Part shown: one piece after another, positions 1-13,181 of the stretch
Layout of the letters: every line of letters starts with the position of its first letter
Numbering within the stretch: position 1 is the stretch's first letter
Notes under the pieces: generated by a model
Databases searched by the model: none
The model's input: the letters and a program-made list of their open reading frames with translations, nothing else
What the model was told of the DNA's origin: nothing
Made by a program: the position numbers and the translations under genes
Origin: Carposina sasakii
Taxonomy: Eukaryota > Arthropoda > Insecta > Lepidoptera > Carposinidae
DNA length: 64,000 nt
Direction: 5' to 3'
Assembly (NCBI GenBank): GCA_014607495.2
Contig: CP053150.1
Coordinates: forward strand, 14,590,495 to 14,654,494

Positions 1-873
1 AAGAAAATAAGGTCATTATTTCGTGTGGTCGATCCCCTATGATCCTACGTAAGGAAATGCAATTTAGGATTACTTTCAAGCTGATGATCCCCACTCCACT
101 CCACTTCAATACGATAACTGTACCACCTTTCATTATTGAGTATTCACTTACGGGCTAATGTAACGGCGAGGTTCACAATTTTTTGACAGTCAATTACCTA
201 ACACGTCGAGTCCGTGGTCTCGTAGGTACTGTTGTCCGTTGAACCGCTGCTGCTAGGTCACTGAACCTGTGCGTAACTGATCTAGCCGTATGGGAAATAA
301 TGGGCTGTTAATACAATGCAAAAATATCGTGCTTGTACCTATTACACGTGTGTAGGTGTAAGTTTATTATTACCTGTTTGGATAAAATTGCCATTTCTGC
401 AGCTTAGCGTGGGTTGTGAACATTTTTTATTTAAAACTGTCTAAATTCATCCGATAGTTGTTGAAGAAACACATTTATTTCAAATCTAATGACTCGTGAT
501 TGCGATGAGAGCACCGTAGTTACAGGCATGACGAGAAACCATATCGGAACACCCCCTAGCATACATTACATACGAAGCTGTTGCACCGAAACTCACTTCC
601 GAATAGTAAAAAACAAGAAATTCTGTGCAATTAACACATTCATGTAAAACCGATAAAAAATACAAATAATATTCTAAAATTGGATTTTAGGTGTAATTTA
701 GCATGTAGTGGTCTTTGAACCTCAATAGCTAGTATAGGTATATCACAGAATATCGACCAGTTGGCACATAACCTCATACATATGATATGACATTATGTAT
801 AGTTACTGGCAATACTGACAGACGTTGTATATTGCTGTGCTTTGCATAAAGGTTACATAAACTATGTATAATT

Positions 874-1081
874 AGTGGCCGCCCACGACTTCGTACGCGA
901 GAAAGAGCATTACACCCGTGCGAAGCCGGGGCGGGTCCCTAGTTATACATGTAAACCTTCCTCTTGAATCACTCTATCTATTTAAAAAAAACACTTAAAA
1001 ATCCGTTGCGTAGTTTTAAAGATTTAAGTATACATAGGGACGGACAGACAGCAACTTTGTTTTATACTACTGTATGTAGTG
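874..1081 (+). repeat. Dispersed repeat family B, sense copy
   Basis: The copy runs from a GC-rich head (gtggccgcccacgacttcgt … gaagccggggcgggtcc) to gttttaaagatttaagtatacatagggacggacagacagc and a tttgttttatac end. The same order appears inverted at 7066-7285 and 48448-48668. The length of about 210 bp and the conserved ends suggest a non-autonomous element. I cannot assign a class. Confidence 0.7.
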
Positions 1082-1092
1082 ACTAGTGCGTT

Positions 1093-1140
1093 TTCAACCG
1101 ACTTCAAAAAAAGGAGGTTCTCAATTCGACCCGTATGTTT
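1093..1140 (+). repeat. Fragment of AACCGACTTC dispersed repeat
   Basis: aaccgacttcaaaaaaagga followed by ggttctcaattcgacccgta matches the start of the longer copy at 16882-17250. Confidence 0.6.
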
Positions 1141-1924
1141 TTCTAAAGTTATTGTAAGTGTAAATACATACTCGTAGGTACTGGGAATTGTCTTTTATAA
1201 TTAACATACAAGAGATGACAATGCCGTTCTTGTCTCAAGTAATAATAGATGACAAAGAATGTCGAATACCTTCTCCATAACCTATGTGCATAAAAGATCC
1301 TAAGTTAGTGTATCAAATACAGTTATTTAGAAGAAAGGAAAATCACTGGAGTTTGGGTCTATCAGGAAACAGTACACAGCCTACAGTTACGTAAGCATCG
1401 TCGGAGCCGTTGAAAGTGTGCCAACGGCCCCGATGCCCACCAAGGTTATAACACCGTTTCAACAATGCGAGCACTACACTCGCAACGAATCTGATGTAGT
1501 GACAAAAAATATTGAAGACGTAGTATCACGTTCATACGGTATCTAACTGCATTGTTCGTTCATCAGATGGTTACCTGTGTAGTGCCAGTTACTACACGGT
1601 GTATCGTCGGGTTTTAAAGTTCTGCAATAAAAGCCCGAGAATCGAAAGAGGTCTCTCCTTTGTCTGGTTAATACTATTCCACGTGTCTTTTATGTTAAGA
1701 AAGCGAAATCGGAATACCGCGTACCGTCCCGCTAAGCGGTATTAGCATGCCGTGCGAAATATGCTAGGCTCTATCTAGTATCAAATTTCATTTAAATCAG
1801 TTGCATTTACGAGTATAATATTTTTGGTCGTCAGTTCCCGAATGAATCTCCTCATCATCACGTTTTTTCATACATACCTGGGAAGTGTCTGGTTTCCAAA
1901 ATATTAGGGTCCAAAGTATAAATA
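1141..1924. other. No recognised feature
   Basis: AT-rich sequence with moderately GC-rich patches around 1395-1450 and 1715-1770. No open frame, splice-supported exon or repeat was recognised. Confidence 0.5.
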
Positions 1925-2143
1925 GACTCGTTTTTCCTAATCACATAACGCGCGTAAATTTTTTCACGAAAAATAATTAATATCTTCTATAAAAAACTAA
2001 CATAAACACTAGACACTATAAATTTCGAATAAGGGAATTTAAAACTTAAAAAAAAAAAAAAAAATCCCAGTTTTTTTTGGCTTATTCTTTATTTCATGTA
2101 AAGAATACGCCTTGTAAAGTGGCCACAAAAAAACATCCTGTAA
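1925..2143 (-). repeat. Antisense copy of the TACAGGGTG-ended element
   Basis: Read on the - strand, tacaggatgtttttttgtgg opens a segment that aligns along its length with 62612-62850. The match includes the ggccac motif, an ataaagaataagcc stretch, the ctagtgtttatgttagtttt segment and an acgcgcg motif. A 17-base A run (2048-2064) interrupts it. No second terminus was found, so the copy is partial or the element has one distinctive end only. Confidence 0.6.
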
Positions 2144-2940
2144 TATTAGTAATGAGTTCTCACCCTACTCCCTAAAAAAATATTCTTCCGTTGTATTCGG
2201 GCCTGGCCCTACAAAAGGTGGTCTATTTAGTTGGCCTTCGACGTCTCGCTATAGCAAATATTGTCTGGTTTACCCTACACACAAATAAACTGTATTGGCT
2301 TTGTAGACCCTCCATAAACCAGACGGATTGGAGGTAGTTTAGTTAGTCAACTAATAAATAACATTGTTGACTTTTTCGATAGTGATCAGTGGAATTTGCA
2401 AGTCTTTTTGTGCGGTTTAGCCACTGACCACAAACTAAAGACCAAGCTTGGACAAATTTTTGTACGATAACAAAATCGCTAAAACGTGGTGGGTTACGGC
2501 GAAGAGAGGTCGTCTAGTTCTTATTGGCTTTCTGGTCTTATAAGAACTCAAGAGGTCAAAATTTACAACTTTATATTAAGTCGGATAAGAGGGAAGTGCG
2601 GGCTCTTGTGCAGTGTCACTGCCAAACCTCAGTGAATGCATGTCCTTAGCAAAGCTGCGCTGACTGTTTTTTGACTATGGCTTTAGGATGACTACCGTCC
2701 CACTTGCAGTCATCTTGGTGCAAATAAATTTATATGTTTCCGAGGATGTCTGTTATCCTATAGTAAGTTATGTATGTATGAGGCTTTGGCCACGTCATTT
2801 ACTCCTTTAGGTATATTTATGGTGAATATACATTCATCAACCGCGTCTTCGCCAACCGATCATTTAATTTGATATTTGAGACGTTTTGGGAACAAGTGGT
2901 TAGTCGACATAAAATTTACATGAATTATATTTATTGGTGG
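2144..2940. other. No recognised feature
   Basis: No gene, RNA or repeat recognised. There is a (GTATGTAT)-like stretch near 2770. Confidence 0.5.
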
Positions 2941-3330
2941 CGTTCTACCAGCCATGACTTACGGAGCCGAGACGTGGAACCTGATAGTGGGGCTGGCTCA
3001 CCGATTGCATAATGGACAAAGTCCGAAACTAGATTATCCGGCAGAAGACCAAAGTGACAGACATAGTCTCGAAATGTAGCAGATTGAAGTGGCAATGGTC
3101 CGGCCATATCTGTCGTAGAACCGATGGACGGTGGAGTAAACGGGTTCTCGAATGGTGACCGCGCCTCGGCAAGCGTAGCGTTGGGCGTCCTCCGGCCAGA
3201 TGGACCGATGACTTAAAGAGGATGGCTGGTAGTGACTGAATGGCAAAAACGGGTGATCGAGCCATGTGGCGTACACTGGGGGAGGCCTACGTCCAGCAGT
3301 GGACTGTAATAGGCTGACGATGACGACGAC
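2941..3330 (+). pseudogene. RTE-like LINE, 3' end of reverse transcriptase, broken
   Basis: The frame opens with YGAETWNLIVGLAHRL, a segment typical of the RT C-terminus. It then continues with an internal deletion and frame changes into the same tail sequence as the copy at 4450. An in-frame TGA replaces the Trp/Arg region of LEWRPR (around 3155), and a second TGA replaces a Trp near 3238. The element ends aggcctacgtccagcagtgg, actgtaataggctgacgatg and a degenerate GAC/GAT tail. It is strongly similar to 4450-4785, but longer at its 5' side. Dead 5'-truncated insertion. Confidence 0.85.
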
Positions 3331-3357
3331 GATATTTATTGGTACTTACTGTTGTTT

Positions 3358-3425
3358 AGTACCTGCGATACAAGGATCTTAGTATGGGACTAGGTTAAAA
3401 TGCTGTAGAGTGTGTGAATATTTAT
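3358..3425 (+). repeat. 3' fragment of the tRNA-derived SINE
   Basis: acctgcgatacaaggatctt, agtatgggactaggttaaaa and gtgtgtgaat match the 3' half of the SINE at 36541-36800 (around 36700-36780). The tRNA-like head is missing. Confidence 0.65.
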
Positions 3426-4449
3426 TTATGTAACGCCTAAAAGAATTGATATTGGGATGCAGTGCACAAATGCCTTAAATGTAGTAACCGAGACACGAGG
3501 CCGAGTGGTCTGGAGTCTGAAGCAGGTCCCGGAGGAGCGCTTAACTCCGTAACTCGCTTCGTGGTATTAAATATTTAATCAGTGAGTAAGATACAGCATA
3601 TGACGGGCCTTAATTCAGCTTAGTTTATTTTCTTTGGGTATTGACCTTGACCACGTGAGGGATCTGAACTAATCTTAAGGTTTTTTTATACATAAGGGTT
3701 TCGTATGATAAATAATTTACCCGAAAAGTATTTGTTAGGTACACAATGTCAGTTTTAAATATTCTACATATTTTACGTGCAGATTGAGACCCTATGAAAT
3801 ACCATGTTCACTCACACTCATTTGCTTTTATTTTTCTTTTTGATGTGATTTGCAGTTAAATTATTGTAGAAATATACCCACATCCTGTTCATGAAATCAG
3901 GAAGGATCTCAAACATGCTACAGTACCTACTCGTACTATTGCATTGCCTTGATGCACTTATATTACTAGTGAAATAAGATGTAAGAATAGTAGATACAAT
4001 ATTTATCAAAATGTGCCTTATAAGAACGATAATGTAATTAATATTTTTTATAGATGTCGTTGTTGCGTGGAGTAGAACTTATTTACAATAGTCGGAATAT
4101 ACCGTCTGAATTCGTCTTGGTACAAAAATGTTCTCTCCTAATTCCTGTTTTTCGATAGCAAATAAATTGTAATAAACTTCACGATCGCGGTGATAAATTA
4201 TCTCTGATAAAAGGAGCTTTTAGCTTTATTAATTTTTTATTGTGCAGTCCTATGGGTTTAGTCTGGAATTCGTTGCAGAGTGAGATGATAGCTTAGATCA
4301 AGGAAAGCTTAAGTGTAGAGTAGACGTTGTGACAAAACCAGGGTTCGAACTTGCTATATCTAAGTTAGACTTGGCTCGCCTTTTCGCCTCGTACTCAAGT
4401 CGATCAATATTTTATCATTATGCTGATTAAGTATAAATAATTATCATTG
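3426..4449. other. No recognised feature
   Basis: AT-rich DNA between two LINE copies. A - strand open frame at 3818-4009 is lysine/asparagine-rich with no recognised motif and is probably chance. Confidence 0.5.
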
Positions 4450-4785
4450 CTCGGAATCTCGCGAATTGACAAAATCCGAAACGAGATTATCCGGCAGAAG
4501 ACCAAAGTGACAGACATAGTCTCGAAATGTAGCAGACTGAAGTGGCAGTGGGCCGGCCACATCTGTCGTAGAACCGATGGACGGTGGAGTAAACGGGTTC
4601 TCGAATGGAGACCGCGCCTCGGCAAGCGTAGCGTTGGGCGCCCTCCGGCCAGATGCACCGATGACTTAAAGAGGACGGCTGGTAGTGACTGGATGGCAAA
4701 AACGGGTGATCGAGCCATGTGGCGTACACTGGGGGAGGCCTACGTCCAGCAGTGGACTGCAATAGGCTGACGATGACGATGATTT
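4450..4785 (+). mobile_element. RTE-like LINE, 5'-truncated, C-terminal ORF open
   Basis: An open frame to the TGA at 4768-4770 reads LGISRIDKIRNEIIRQKTKV, then LKWQWAGHICRRTDGRW, RVLEWRPR, KRSVGRPPARCTDDL and LGEAYVQQWTAIG. This is the familiar C-terminus of RTE-type endonuclease/reverse transcriptases common in Lepidoptera; the catalytic domains are absent. The 3' end is caataggctgacgatgacga, the usual GAT-rich tail. The remaining frame has no stop, suggesting a younger insertion than the neighbour at 2941. The - strand open frames over it are shadows. Confidence 0.85.
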
Positions 4786-4793
4786 ATCATTGG

Positions 4794-4852
4794 GATCTCT
4801 TTTATGATCCTGCAGTTCTGTGTACTCCATTTCGGGACCGCGGGTATCTATA
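4794..4852 (+). repeat. Family A repeat, 3' fragment
   Basis: tgggatctcttttatgatcc, tgcagttctgtgtactccat and ttcgggac match the 3' part of family A at 8160-8210. Confidence 0.55.
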
Positions 4853-5530
4853 AAGTGTGCTTTGAACGTGCCCTTCTTTCTAGGCTCCTCCAAGAAAGCT
4901 GGATCTATTTTGATGAAATTTGTTCATACATAAAGTGAATCTATAACACTGCAGTTAGTTCGCTGGCGCTAGCTTAGTATTGGTGATTTTATTACTCTAG
5001 GTTAGATACGCGATAGCCGGCGCAAATCGCTTGTAAAGCCAGATAACAACCTATATGCGAGGTGTACTGTTAAAATAGAAATATAATATGTAGTATGTAG
5101 TTTTAAGGTTACGATCATTTTCTTCCATGGAACCAACCCTGGGAAACGACATTTAAAAAAAAATACTGTCAAGCAATGTATTCGTATGATGCTCAAAGTA
5201 CAAATGTACCCACAAAACCAACATCATAACATTTTGACATGGTATCTTTGAAAAAAAAAATGTTTGTTAACCGATTTCAGATGGATTTATGTAAAAAAAT
5301 GATAATACTAATGTAACCATGGACCTCAATATCTTGGAAACCCGTGGTTTTCCAAGGGTGCTTCCATAGAAAAAAAAAATATCGTGATGTTACAAAGAAT
5401 GCGAGGTATTAAAAGAACAAAGTTGTCTTTTTACACCCAGTATTTGCACTGTACTGGTTTATTGTTTCATTCGGCAATGTCTTCAGGGAATAAACATTTA
5501 TTTCCTAGAAATGTACATGTTCTTGTGCTG
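4853..5530. other. No recognised feature
   Basis: AT-rich DNA with several A runs. No gene or repeat recognised. The + frame at 5384-5584 runs into repeat family A and is not a gene. Confidence 0.5.
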
Positions 5531-5745
5531 ATGCGGGGCTTCACTAGAATACATCAGCTGCATCTATTTCCGTACATGTCGTAACAGTCGACCAAGGAAC
5601 TCGCACATTCATTCTCTCAGGCGATAAGCTAGCAACTTGTTACTGATTATTTACATCTGTGCCCGCTATGCGAAACGTGATTGTGGGATGTCTTTTATGT
5701 CCTGCAGCTCTGCCACCCTAGCATGACCACGCATCGTGGATATCG
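5531..5745 (+). repeat. Family A dispersed repeat
   Basis: The copy has the order ggggcttcactagaatacat, cagctgcatct, gtacatgtcgtaacagtcga, ctctcaggcgataagctagc, acatctgtgcccgctatgcg, and gtgggatgtcttttatgtcc plus tgcagctctg. Related copies sit at 8004-8225, 45375-45560 and 50966-51175 (inverted), with fragments at 4794 and 48240. The length of about 215 bp fits a SINE or a MITE; no RT frame or tRNA boxes were recognised. Confidence 0.7.
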
Positions 5746-6822
<1,077 letters not shown>

Positions 6823-7065
6823 TAACCTTTTGTTAGGACAGGGTTATGATTATGACAGGGGTTAGGTAGAGTTTGAACTAACTAGCAACGTGTCACTTGC
6901 TATGAGATCTATTTCACAGCAAGTGACAAGTTGCTAGTTACTTCATTGCTTACAATTCGCTCTTGAGTTATACAAATTTATAAAGATAAAAGTGCATGTG
7001 GAGTATTCTGTTAAAACCCTTAGGTACCTAGCTAGACCTACAATCACCATTGTCCTTACTTGCAT

Positions 7066-7285
7066 CTACATCACTACATATTATACGAATAAAACAAAGT
7101 CGCTTTTTGCTGTCTGTCCCTATGTATCCTTAGATCTTTCAAACTAGGGAACCATTTTGATTCGGTTTTTTTAATAGATAGGGATTCACAAGGAAGGTTT
7201 ATAATATATAACTAAGGAACCGCCCCGGCTTCGCATGGGAGTATTGCACTCTCACGCGGGTGAAGCCGTGGGCGGCCGCTAGTAT
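7066..7285 (-). repeat. Dispersed repeat family B, antisense copy
   Basis: Inverted relative to 874-1081. It shares ctgtctgtccctatgtatcc, a tagatctttcaaactaggga stretch, and the GC end cgggtgaagccgtgggcggc at the right. It lies inside a Rab6 intron. Confidence 0.7.
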
Positions 7286-7715
7286 ACATTGATATAATAA
7301 CTGTTAGGTTCAGTAGTGATAGTTCGATCAGGTTCAGCATTCATTTGACAATTCAATACAGCATATTAAATTCTAAAACCAGTGTAAGTAATATATGTAT
7401 ATTTTGTGTTAATCTTTAATACCAACTGTACATACAATTTCATACACAATACATGCGAAATATTCGTCATCAGACTAACAAAGTTAAACATCTCACTTGG
7501 CACAAACACTCGTACTGAACAATCACTTTGTTTTGGTCACTTTCACATGACATAATTTATATTTGTTTACTTGTGTATTTGTTTTATCTTTCGCTTTTTA
7601 CCGTGTAGTAATATAAACCCTGGCTGAATGCAAGCGTCGACTAAACCTACTGCACACAAATAGTTCATAACAAGGTACATAGATTAAAAACTGCCAAAGA
7701 GCTATGATACGTATA

Positions 7716-7793
7716 CAGGGTGTAACAAAAAGGGTATGTTAAGCGAAAAGCTACGTAAAAAGCCCACTGTCGAGAACCTATCCATACCCTTTT
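7716..7793 (+). mobile_element. MITE left-end fragment (family of 24909-25168)
   Basis: cagggtgtaacaaaaagggt, atgttaagcgaaaagct and agcccactgtcgagaaccta match the left terminal inverted repeat of the intact element at 24909. The copy then jumps to ccataccctttt, so its interior and right end are deleted. Confidence 0.7.
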
Positions 7794-8003
7794 AGATTCA
7801 CATCACAAGTTACATCTACCAGAAAACATCTGTAGATGCACCCTAGCTTTTCCCGCCGAATCCTATTTTTAAAGACGACCCCTTTCAAAAGTGAACTGGT
7901 TCTGGTGGACCCCCTAGCATTGCACTTAAAACATTTACAACGTTAGCTCACTTAAAACATTTACAACCTTAGTTTATTGAATTTTTTAAATATGCATGGA
8001 CAT

Positions 8004-8225
8004 GTGCTGATGCTGGGCTTCACTAGAATACATCGGTTGCATCATCCATGCATGTCGTAAGAGTCGACTAAATAACTCGGGAATTCTCTCAGGCGATGAA
8101 CTAGCAACTTCTGACTGATCGATCATTCACATCTGTCCCAGCTGTGCTCAATGTGGCTGTGGGACTTCTTTTAGGATCCCGCAGTTCTGCTGGCTACCCC
8201 ATTTCGGGAACATGTACCGTGTGTG
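8004..8225 (+). repeat. Family A dispersed repeat
   Basis: The copy shows tgctgggcttcactagaata, gcatgtcgtaagagtcgact, ctctcaggcgatgaactagc, cacatctgtcccagctgtgc and tgcagt-type end gatcccgcagttctgctggc. It is the most complete copy in the window and extends to a ccccatttcgggaaca end. Confidence 0.7.
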
Positions 8226-9200
8226 TATAAATATAGTATTATGTACTCGTATGTCATATATATTTTCATGGAACACTGAAAGAGTTGCATCTTGGGATTT
8301 AGTGTACTTATATTCAGAAGTCAAGATTTGTTACTATTGAAGACGGATACAGGTTTACAGATATCATTATGATGCATCAGACTTGTAATGCAAAGACAAT
8401 AAATACCGTAGTAAAATTAATAAAGTAGTTTAATGCGAACGCTAACCTTATTATAATTTAGTAGAATTAGCGAAAGAAAAGCATTTAGAAAAGTAATTAG
8501 TCGATAACATCGCATGATTTAGCGTTAGGAAGATAAAGTGCCTACTATTTGATTTTGGTCTGGACAATATAATACAACTACGTTTGCTGATGACTCACCC
8601 GTCGTGATTCATATTATGCGTGATGAATATTCATGCGGTGATCACTAGACTTTTATATTCACTCGCTGGAGGACTTTCTTTGCAGAAACTACTGAGGCAT
8701 GTGCCACGAAGATTATAATAAGTCTATGTATGTTGGTCTATCTATATTTAGAATTGTTTAATTAATTTTAATTTAATAGTTCTTTAATGATTAAAGACAT
8801 AGTTTGATGACCCCAAAGTTTTATCGTGTCATTACAAAAATCTTTAAACATTGTTTAAGCTAAGCATTCAGGGCCTTACTAATAAAATGAAGCATCTAAA
8901 CTAGAGTCTTGAGATTACTATAGATCACGTTTCGTTAGAAACATTAATTTGACAGAAATAGTTGCCAAACTGTTAATATATCAGCTGGCATGATCAAATA
9001 ATCAAGTATGATGATATCGGTTGTAATCTTTATGCTTTGACTGTCATTATAAACGCCAGTCGTCTTATTAGCTTCTCTGCAAGCTTCGATTGCAGTACTC
9101 GGAGTGCTTGAAAGGGCCACAGTAGCTTGCTATAATTAAGAACGAAACTTTCTATCTAGTCTTAGTCATCTACGTAACATTGCAATATTCACATACATTT

Positions 9201-9545
9201 TGGTGTTACATATATATGTCTTTAGGTTCAGGCTTCCAATGGCGTCAGGCAAGTTGCAGCCGGCAATATACGTGCAAAACAAATGCCAAAACATTTGGCA
9301 ATATAACGCTGAGTAATCATGTAAAGGCATGATTCCTCTATTCTTGGATTATATTCACAGATGTATTCCATGTACCTTTATGAGGGACGCCATAAACAGA
9401 TGGTGTTACATATATATGTCTTTAGGTTGGCGTCAGGCAGGCAGCCGGCCGTGAAAACAAATGCCAAAACTTTGGCAATGTGAGTTCCGAAAGAAATCAT
9501 GTTGTACCGACGCCATAAACAATGGGATAAGGGCAGGAAGATGAT
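9201..9545 (+). repeat. Direct repeat, 200-bp spacing, with LINE tail
   Basis: tggtgttacatatatatgtc, tttaggtt, ggcgtcaggca, gcagccgg and aaacaaatgccaaaac begin at both 9201 and 9401, exactly 200 bases apart. The second unit ends accgacgccataaacaatgg and gataagggcaggaagatgat, a motif also seen at 17485 and resembling a LINE 3' end. Likely a tandem duplication of a repeat fragment. Confidence 0.6.
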
Positions 9546-10303
9546 ATATGTCTTTGAAACAGTGTTTAACTCTGTGTCTATGCTTTAACTTTAGAGTTTA
9601 ACAGATATTCCATAAATATTGCTGTCAACTGTCATCTTGAACGGTGTTTTATTTTAAAGTGTTTAATTTTAGGCGTGGTATTCTAATAACACCCCTATTG
9701 TATAAAATTTAAGACGCGTCGCGCAATATAGAGTTTTTTTAAACCTTTTTTTAGTCAAGTCTATGAACACTGAACAAAGATAGCTCGAGTCACTAGTTTT
9801 ATATAAATGACGATGTTTCTAGCAATATGTGCGTCCTTGAGTTCGTTTTGTAATCTAGATTTTATCTAGTATATCTAGTTTAATGTTACACAATTTTTTT
9901 CTCTTTTTAAGTGAACATTTTATTTTTTTCTACATACGAGCTTGTCATACTAATTTCTACTTTCATATAAGACTGATTTGGTTATGTTTGATTAAGACCT
10001 TAGCGTTACACATATAAGATCAAAAGTAGCTACGTGCTGCATAAAGTACCTAAGTATTGTATGTATGTAATGTACAAATATCGTTGAACTAGGCCAAGTT
10101 CGAACAGATCAAGTTTTTTATAACAGAAATCATGAAAACAATCACGCAATAATTATATCAGTTTTTGTGTTTGGATGATTTTCAAATAAATTTCTATTAT
10201 AAAATTATTAATAAATATTATTATTTTTATATTATTTTATTGTTTACCTATGTTATTACATCGTCAACATACTTTTATTAATGAAGCTAATTGTGAATTC
10301 CAG

Positions 10304-10370
10304 TTATTCCGACGAGTGGCGGCCGCGCTACCCGGCATGGACTCCGCTGAAAGCAAGCCGCCTGAAGACA
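10304..10370 (+). CDS. Rab6: Rab6 GTPase, penultimate exon (last helix)
   Basis: This 67-nt exon follows the acceptor gtgaattccag and stops at donor gtatcc. It reads LFRRVAAALPGMDSAESKPP then ED plus one base, leaving in phase 1. LFRRVAAALPGM is the near-invariant last helix of the Rab6 G domain; the rest opens the hypervariable tail. It joins the exon ending at 6813 in phase 0 (…VKQ|LFRR), as in other Rab6 proteins. The first base of the split codon (A) plus TG from the 3' exon gives the Met of the conserved EDM triplet. If the following intron were retained, the frame would stay open to 10576 but would lack the prenylation cysteines, so I regard that read-through frame as a by-product. Confidence 0.94.
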
Positions 10371-12974
10371 GTATCCTTTTTAACAAACTCCACTCTTACT
10401 ACGACTACAAATTATGGCTGAGCGTAAAGTCTCTCCAAACTTATACCTTTGTCTTTATTGGAAGTTTAAAAAAAAAGTGTATTTATATAACTACCCTTAT
10501 TTCGTCTATTGATTTTTCAGAAAAATTCCATAGTCATACTTATATATCACATACTATGTTAAATATTTCAACCTGAGTTGCCTAATCGGTTTTTCGTGCA
10601 GGTTTAACAAACATTTTCATCTCGCGCACTTTGTTTAATGATGTTTGTAGGGCGGGAGTAATGAGATGATTTCTATTGGTTAAGATTGTCACATTTGTTT
10701 GAAATCTCTAGTGTATCACATGTTTGGAGAGACTTATACAGCTTTAAGGTTATTTTGTCAAAAGGACAAATGCTATATTCACTATCCCCAACACATTATC
10801 GCCAGAGTTATTCCAGGTGTACAATTTAACACAATTTATAAACATAATACACGCTATTCCATACATCTCTCATACACATTATGGCGCACAGATATAAACA
10901 CATGTTTATGTATTAGTATATGTATTTGTTTCCGGTTTATGTGGTTAACATGGCTCGATGAATGTTAATATTATTGCGGTTTTTAAACAGTTTTGTTCGT
11001 CGTTGAATGCGTTATTAACGTTACGTGAGATTTGCTGTTTGTGTAATTTATTGTGAGATATTTGATGAACTTGGCGGTGTTCACTGCGGTGCTTTCTGAT
11101 GGTGACGTAAAAGTACTCTGAACAGGAATGGTAAAGCTGTGACTCTTAGAAAATGATTTACCTCAATTTAACAGAAATCATTCGCAGGAGCCTCAGCTTA
11201 AGGTCCACGTATCAAGTGCCTAAATCTCTTGTCAATTTTGCCATAAATTATTGAAAAACAATCGGCAATAAAAATTATACGAGATGGAAGTGTGACCTCA
11301 AGGTATTAATGATATTAATATTAAAGCACTTCTTGATTAACTGTATCGTATCTTGAATAATTAAAAGTATGATATAGCAAAAAAAAATTACACAAATAAA
11401 TACGAATGTTTTGCTAAATATTTTCAATTACACGGAATTAGGGGATTAAGATAAGATAGACACTAAATTATTTCTAGTTGTAAATTTATGATGTCCTGAT
11501 ATTATCTATAGGTATTAAACCTAAGGATTTTATTTATATGTTTAGTAATTTCGAAGCAGAAGTGAATATTACCTATATATTCAAATTATGCAGCTAATCT
11601 CACAAACTAATCAAACGTCGTTTTGTCGCTATTCGCTAATCGGATAACTAGTGACTTCCCGCGGCTCCGCCCGTGTCGGTGGTGGTAATATAACGGCTAA
11701 CACCTGTGTTGTAAGTAAATTTAACGTACTAATGTTTTGTCTCCTTCTAACATTGGAATGGTTGGCGAATAGTATGAACGAAATATCTCTCATCTCTTTC
11801 TTATTCGGAAAAGAGAGACAATAGACGTTGTATTCTTCGGCAGCCATTCCAGTATATTAAGTTCCCCTGTGCTGCTTTATAATATAGTATATGTAGTGGG
11901 TTTATGTATGTAACATTGCTATATTTTTTCATGTCCCGAGTCCGTATCGGCTATCCTTTTTGACAGTTTATAGAGATAATCAATCACCCATTGAAAATTA
12001 ATCAAAAATGGAAGTATCCTAATGACTTACCTGAAGGAAATTTGGTAAGATACACACATACTTGCCACTTCTAATCTATATCATTCTTGTTTGTGTTTTC
12101 ATCACTATGAACCGTCAAAAAAGATAAATCGATAGGCCAGCTGACCTGTTACTGTGCATTCTTTAAGACATTTAATGTTATTGCGGAAGCGAAACGCCAC
12201 TATAAGCGACGTGGAGCGACATCTCGCTTTCACAATGAAAGTAATATAATATTCCTTAAAGTTCATAGTAAACAGGTTTGTTATATTCTTATTTATGTAT
12301 GTATATCTCTGCTTTATATGTAGTCATACAAACTATGGTGTAGTGTCGTTGCTTATTGCATTTAGTATACGGACAGAATGATTTCGTTATCTTCGTCATT
12401 CTGAATCGAACTAACTCGTGTTCAAAAACGAACAAAATCGTTTTCTTTGATGCATGACGTTTTAATAAATCGCAGAAGCGTGTAATGTTGCGTTTAGTCT
12501 TACTGGGTGGGGGAGGGTTACAGATGTTCGAAGGTTCATTCTTAGGTAATAGGAAAGAGGAGTAAAAGGAAATTAGGTTTGTCAGCTGCATGGTTATCGT
12601 ATAAACGAGGGCAGATTTTTTAGGCATAGTTTTAACTGATGTATAAATATGACGCTGTGCTTCTTTAGAACTTTAATAAGATTGAGACAGCATCAACTTT
12701 AATTTTCAAATTGACTTTTCTGACCCTTGGAAAAATCGCTCAGGGGTGTAACCAGAATCCTAACGACAATTGTCTTCTTATGCAACACGTGTCCATAGTC
12801 GACACTACCCTCAGCTTTCTTCGTGTATTTCGAGCCCATAATTGACAAAGTCTGTTTGCTTGGTTTATTTAGAGTCCGTTTCATCGAATAACTTCCGTGC
12901 ATTTATTTGGGAACTAACATTTTGTGTATGCAGTTATAACAGATATGTAATATATTATAACTAATATTAAGAAT

Positions 12975-13181
12975 CGTACGAGGCGATTAAGGGTTTCCGG
13001 GAGGTGGGCAGCAGCGCCTCCCGTGTTAACAACATAGTCCAAAATACAAACTGCGGTCACCAACCCGCCTGCCCAGCGTGGTGACTATGGGCAAATACCC
13101 CCAATGGCAGTCTTGTGGCGTGCCCCGGGGGAGGCCTACGTCCAGCAGTGGACTGCAATAGGCTGATGATGATGATGAATA
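12975..13181 (+). mobile_element. LINE 3' end
   Basis: ggtgggcagcagcgcctccc, gtccaaaatacaaactgcgg, tcaccaacccgcctgcccag and a final aggcctacgtccagcagtgg with tgatgatgatgatga tail. The same sequence is present inverted at 36947-37165 and shortened at 31950-32040. Only the untranslated 3' end is present. Confidence 0.75.

Noticed and set aside
3029..3276. Open frames on the - strand over the LINE ends (also 4404-4893)
   Set aside because: They are antisense shadows of the RTE-like reverse transcriptase C-terminus and appear only because the LINE repeats are GC-rich.
10250..10576. 108-codon + frame spanning the Rab6 penultimate exon
   Set aside because: It contains the exon but runs through both splice sites into intron; the conserved Rab6 tail is in the exon at 18477.
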